A stretch of DNA of 27,155 bases from Tissierella_B sp964485455 (GTDB lineage Bacteria > Bacillota > Clostridia > Tissierellales > Tissierellaceae), in assembly GCA_964485455.1 (NCBI GenBank), contig CAZAJU010000019.1, forward strand, positions 1-27,155, read 5' to 3'. The position numbers and the translations under genes were made by a program. The notes below the pieces were generated by a model that was not told the origin of the DNA, made no database searches, and saw only the letters and a program-made list of their open reading frames with translations. Positions 23,728 to 27,155 of the stretch are shown in pieces. Every line of letters starts with the position of its first letter. The first letter of the stretch is position 1.

Positions 23728-26700
23728 ATGGCAAAAGTTATGAAAACCATGGATGGTAATACGGCTGCAGCGTATGTATCTTACGCATTTACAGATGTTG
23801 CTGCAATATATCCTATTACACCGTCTTCAAACATGGCAGAATCAGTAGATGAGTGGGCAGCACATGGTAAGAAGAATTTGTTTGGTCAAAAAGTTCTTGT
23901 AACTGAAATGCAATCAGAGGCTGGAGCTGCTGGAGCAGTTCATGGTTCACTACAAGCAGGTGCTTTAACAACTACATACACAGCATCTCAAGGCCTTCTA
24001 TTAATGATTCCAAACATGTATAAAATCGCTGGAGAATTATTACCAGGGGTATTCCATGTATCTGCAAGAGCACTTGCATCACATGCTCTAAGTATATTTG
24101 GAGACCATCAAGACGTTATGGCTGCAAGGCAAACTGGTTTTGCTCTTTTAGCGTCAGGCTCAGTTCAAGAGGTAATGGATTTAGCTGGTGTTGCACATCT
24201 AGCAGCTATAAAGGGAAGAGTACCATTCCTACATTTCTTTGACGGATTTAGAACTAGTCATGAAGTTCAAAAGATTGAAGTTATAGATTATGAAGAATTC
24301 GATAAACTTTTAGATAGAGAAGCTCTTAATGAGTATAGAAAGAGATCTTTAAACCCGGAAAATCCAGTAACTAGAGGAACAGCTCAAAATCCAGATATAT
24401 ATTTCCAAGCTGCAGAAGCTTCAAATCCTTTCTATCAAAATATAGTTGAAGTAACAAACGACTATTTAAAGGAGATTAGCAAGGTAACTGGTAGAGAATA
24501 CAAACCGTTTAATTACTATGGAGATCCTGAAGCAGAGCATGTTATCGTGGCTATGGGTTCTGTTACTGAAACTATTGAGGAGACAATTGATTATTTAAGA
24601 GCAAGAGGGGAAAAGGTAGGTGTTGTTAAGGTTCACCTATACAGACCTTTCTCAGCTAAATATTTCTTTGACATATTACCAAATACAGTTAAGAAAATAG
24701 CAGTATTGGATAGAACAAAAGAGAAGGGTGCTCTTGGAGAGCCTTTATACCTTGATGTTGTAGAAATATTCTACAATAGAGAAGAAAAACCAGTTATAGT
24801 GGGTGGTAGATATGGACTAGGCTCAAAGGATACTACTCCATCTCAAATACTTGCTGTTTACGAAAACTTAAAATCAACTGAGCCAAAGCATGGATTCACT
24901 ATTGGTATAGTTGATGATGTTACTAATTTATCCCTTGATATCAAGGAAGTTATTAACGCTGAGCCAGAAGGAACTATTAAGTGTAAATTCTGGGGATTCG
25001 GATCTGATGGAACTGTTGGAGCCAATAAACAAGCAATTAAGATTATTGGTGATGACACTGATATGTACGCTCAAGGCTATTTCTCCTATGATAGTAAGAA
25101 GTCAGGTGGAGTTACTATATCTCACTTAAGATTCGGAAATTCACCAATTAAGTCAACTTATCTTATAACAGATGCAGACTTTGTATCATGTTCCAAACAA
25201 TCATATGTGTATCAATATGATTTGTTAAGAGGACTGAAAAAGGGTGGAACATTCCTACTAAACTGTATCTGGAATGAAAATGAATTAGAAGCAAATCTAC
25301 CTGCAAATATGAAGAAGTTCATAGCAGAGAATGATATTAATTTCTATATAATAAATGCAACAAGAATAGCTTCCGAAATCGGTCTTGGTGGAAGAACTAA
25401 CATGATAATGCAATCAGCATTCTTTAAATTAGCTAATGTATTACCGATAGAAGATGCTGTAGCACGCCTTAAGAAATCAATAGTTGATGCTTATGGCAAG
25501 AAAGGTGAAAAGATTGTAAAAATGAACTATGAAGCTGTTGACAGTGGAATAGATGCTCTTGTAAAGATAAGCGTACCAGAATCATGGAAGAATTCTATAG
25601 ATGAAGAAACAAAAGATTTATTGCCTGATTTTATTAAGAATGTAGTTGAACCAATGAATAGACAAGAAGGGGATGACCTTCCAGTAAGTACTTTTGTTGG
25701 AAGAGAAGATGGTACATTCCCAATGGGAACATCAGCTTATGAAAAGCGTGCTATTGCAGTAGATGTACCTCATTGGATCAAGGAAAACTGTATTCAATGT
25801 AATCAATGTTCATATGTATGTCCACATGCTGTTATAAGACCTATCTTAGTTGATGAAGCTGAAAAAGCTAAGGCTCCTGAAAGCTTCGAAACATTGAAGC
25901 CTATAGGCAAAGGCTTAGAAGGACTTGAGTATCGTATTCAGGTATCAGCTTTAGACTGTACAGGCTGTGGAAATTGCGCCGATATTTGTCCTGCAAAGAA
26001 CAAGGCTCTTGTTATGAACCATTTTGAAGATGAGTATGAAGTTCAATCAAAGAACTGGGAATATGCTATGACAGTAAAAGCTAAAGGAGATTTGTTCGAT
26101 ACAAACACCCTTAAGAATACTCAGTTCCAAGAACCATTACTACAGTTCTCAGGAGCATGTGCCGGCTGTGGAGAAACTCCATATGCTAAGTTAATTACTC
26201 AACTATATGGAGATAGAATGTACATTGCAAATGCAACTGGTTGTTCCTCAATTTGGGGTGCAAGTGCACCAGCAACTCCATATTGTAAAAATCAAGAAGG
26301 TAAAGGACCTGCATGGGCTAACTCTTTATTCGAAGATAATGCTGAATATGGATTTGGTATGGCTGTTGCAAACAGACAAATTAGAGAGAAAATTGAGATA
26401 GCAATGAAGGAATTTGTTGCTTTAGGACTAGATAGCGAATTAAACCAATATTTCAATGAATGGCTTGAAGGAATGAATGATGCTAAGGCTTCTAAAGCTG
26501 CTGCAGGAATGATTATTCCTAGATTAGGTGTAGATACCGGAAATGCAAGAGGAAATGAATTGTTGAAGGAAATCCAAGAGCGTAAGGATTACCTAATCAA
26601 GAAAAGCGTTTGGATATTTGGTGGAGATGGTTGGGCATATGATATAGGATTTGGTGGCCTTGATCATGTACTAGCATCAGGTGAAGACATCAATGTATTC

Positions 26701-27155
26701 GTATTCGATACAGAGGTTTATTCAAATACTGGAGGTCAATCTTCAAAGTCAACTCCAACTGCTTCTGTAGCTAAATTTGCTGCTGCAGGAAAGAAGGTAA
26801 GAAAGAAAGACCTTGGTATGATGGCAGCAACCTATGGATATATTTATGTAGCTCAAATTTCTATGGGTGCTAACATGAACCAAACATTAAAAGCTATTAA
26901 GGAAGCTGAAAGCTACAATGGACCTTCCCTAATAATTGCTTATGCACCATGTATAAACCATGGAATCAAAACTGGTATGGGAACTACTATCAAGCAAGAG
27001 AAGAAAGCTGTAGATACAGGATACTGGCATCTATACAGATTCGACCCAAGACTTGCTGATGAAGGTAAGAACCCATTCATACTGGATTCCAAGGAACCAA
27101 CAGAACCATTTATGGATTTCATAAACTCAGAGGTTAGATATACTTCATTAAAACT
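23728..27155 (+). CDS. nifJ: Pyruvate:ferredoxin (flavodoxin) oxidoreductase, single-chain (3' end cut off)
   Basis: The enzyme oxidises pyruvate with CoA to acetyl-CoA and CO2 and reduces ferredoxin, the central step of clostridial fermentation. The reading frame is open for 1142 codons to the window edge, so only about 30 of the usual 1170-1180 residues are missing. Domains in order: domain I with YPITPSSNMAE, domain II, the gamma-type domain (FWGFGSDGTVGANK), a two-cluster ferredoxin domain with Cys688-691-694-698 (CIQCNQC) and Cys744-747-750-754 (CTGCGNC), and the thiamine diphosphate domain with GGDGWAYDIGFGG. The third [4Fe-4S] cluster ligands are Cys811, Cys814 (CAGCGE), Cys839 and Cys1075. 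An AAGGAGG site lies 7 bases before the ATG. It has its own strong promoter. I translated it by hand and see no frameshift. Confidence 0.97.
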   Translation, partial: MAKVMKTMDGNTAAAYVSYAFTDVAAIYPITPSSNMAESVDEWAAHGKKNLFGQKVLVTEMQSEAGAAGAVHGSLQAGALTTTYTASQGLLLMIPNMYKIAGELLPGVFHVSARALASHALSIFGDHQDVMAARQTGFALLASGSVQEVMDLAGVAHLAAIKGRVPFLHFFDGFRTSHEVQKIEVIDYEEFDKLLDREALNEYRKRSLNPENPVTRGTAQNPDIYFQAAEASNPFYQNIVEVTNDYLKEISKVTGREYKPFNYYGDPEAEHVIVAMGSVTETIEETIDYLRARGEKVGVVKVHLYRPFSAKYFFDILPNTVKKIAVLDRTKEKGALGEPLYLDVVEIFYNREEKPVIVGGRYGLGSKDTTPSQILAVYENLKSTEPKHGFTIGIVDDVTNLSLDIKEVINAEPEGTIKCKFWGFGSDGTVGANKQAIKIIGDDTDMYAQGYFSYDSKKSGGVTISHLRFGNSPIKSTYLITDADFVSCSKQSYVYQYDLLRGLKKGGTFLLNCIWNENELEANLPANMKKFIAENDINFYIINATRIASEIGLGGRTNMIMQSAFFKLANVLPIEDAVARLKKSIVDAYGKKGEKIVKMNYEAVDSGIDALVKISVPESWKNSIDEETKDLLPDFIKNVVEPMNRQEGDDLPVSTFVGREDGTFPMGTSAYEKRAIAVDVPHWIKENCIQCNQCSYVCPHAVIRPILVDEAEKAKAPESFETLKPIGKGLEGLEYRIQVSALDCTGCGNCADICPAKNKALVMNHFEDEYEVQSKNWEYAMTVKAKGDLFDTNTLKNTQFQEPLLQFSGACAGCGETPYAKLITQLYGDRMYIANATGCSSIWGASAPATPYCKNQEGKGPAWANSLFEDNAEYGFGMAVANRQIREKIEIAMKEFVALGLDSELNQYFNEWLEGMNDAKASKAAAGMIIPRLGVDTGNARGNELLKEIQERKDYLIKKSVWIFGGDGWAYDIGFGGLDHVLASGEDINVFVFDTEVYSNTGGQSSKSTPTASVAKFAAAGKKVRKKDLGMMAATYGYIYVAQISMGANMNQTLKAIKEAESYNGPSLIIAYAPCINHGIKTGMGTTIKQEKKAVDTGYWHLYRFDPRLADEGKNPFILDSKEPTEPFMDFINSEVRYTSLK

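Noticed and set aside
24858..26401. Short open frames on both strands inside nifJ
   Set aside because: The nifJ frame is open and conserved across the whole stretch; these are shadows of it.

Overview
The window is chromosomal DNA from a low-GC, Gram-positive anaerobe of the Clostridia type. The sequence shows AT-rich third codon positions, strong AGGAGG-like ribosome binding sites, frequent TTG and GTG starts, intrinsic terminators, an HPr kinase, a LexA box of the Gram-positive kind and a single-chain pyruvate:ferredoxin oxidoreductase. A member of the Tissierellales or a close relative is my guess from protein style; no rRNA or other taxonomic marker is present. There is no phage, transposase, CRISPR array or tRNA.

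Layout. 1-831 (minus): start of a CofE-like gamma-glutamyl ligase gene and a 5-formyltetrahydrofolate cyclo-ligase. 951-6120 (plus): a cell-division and envelope cluster, ftsE-ftsX-M23 peptidase, a terminator, then an S41 (Ctp) protease and a membrane PDZ protein resembling MinJ. 6146-7717 (minus): a lipoprotein with a possible PepSY-like region and propeller-like repeats. 7837-12648 (plus): uvrB-uvrA behind a strong sigma-A promoter with a LexA box over the start of transcription. 12813-14084: a secreted stalk-domain protein with a methionine-rich body. 14181-14351: what looks like the detached 3' end of an rsgA gene, directly before an SRAP-family gene (yedK/HMCES). 15027-17314: a polar amino-acid ABC importer (binding lipoprotein, permease, ATPase). 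17315-17624: an intergenic stretch with a terminator, a second long palindrome, a structured element of unknown nature and a promoter. 17625-20478: an EutH-family transporter overlapping an M24 aminopeptidase P gene. 20579-23598: uvrC, a PspC-domain miniprotein and hprK as a tight operon. 23728 to the edge: nifJ, lacking only its last few dozen codons.

How the genes work together. FtsEX is known in Firmicutes to activate M23 hydrolases, so ftsE-ftsX-M23 reads as a septal wall-hydrolysis module. The order ftsEX, ctp, PDZ-membrane protein, uvrBA resembles the B. subtilis ftsEX-ctpB-minJ-uvrBA region, which supports the MinJ-like call. UvrA, UvrB and UvrC are all present, but only uvrBA shows an SOS operator. 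The SRAP gene is a further DNA-damage gene. The amino-acid importer, the aminopeptidase and the ferredoxin-reducing PFOR would suit a fermenter of amino acids and peptides, but that is inference.

Most of the window is ordinary housekeeping DNA and I see no clearly new system. The least explained pieces are the structured intergenic element near 17420-17540, the rsgA-like remnant, the EutH gene without other eut genes, and the methionine-rich secreted protein.
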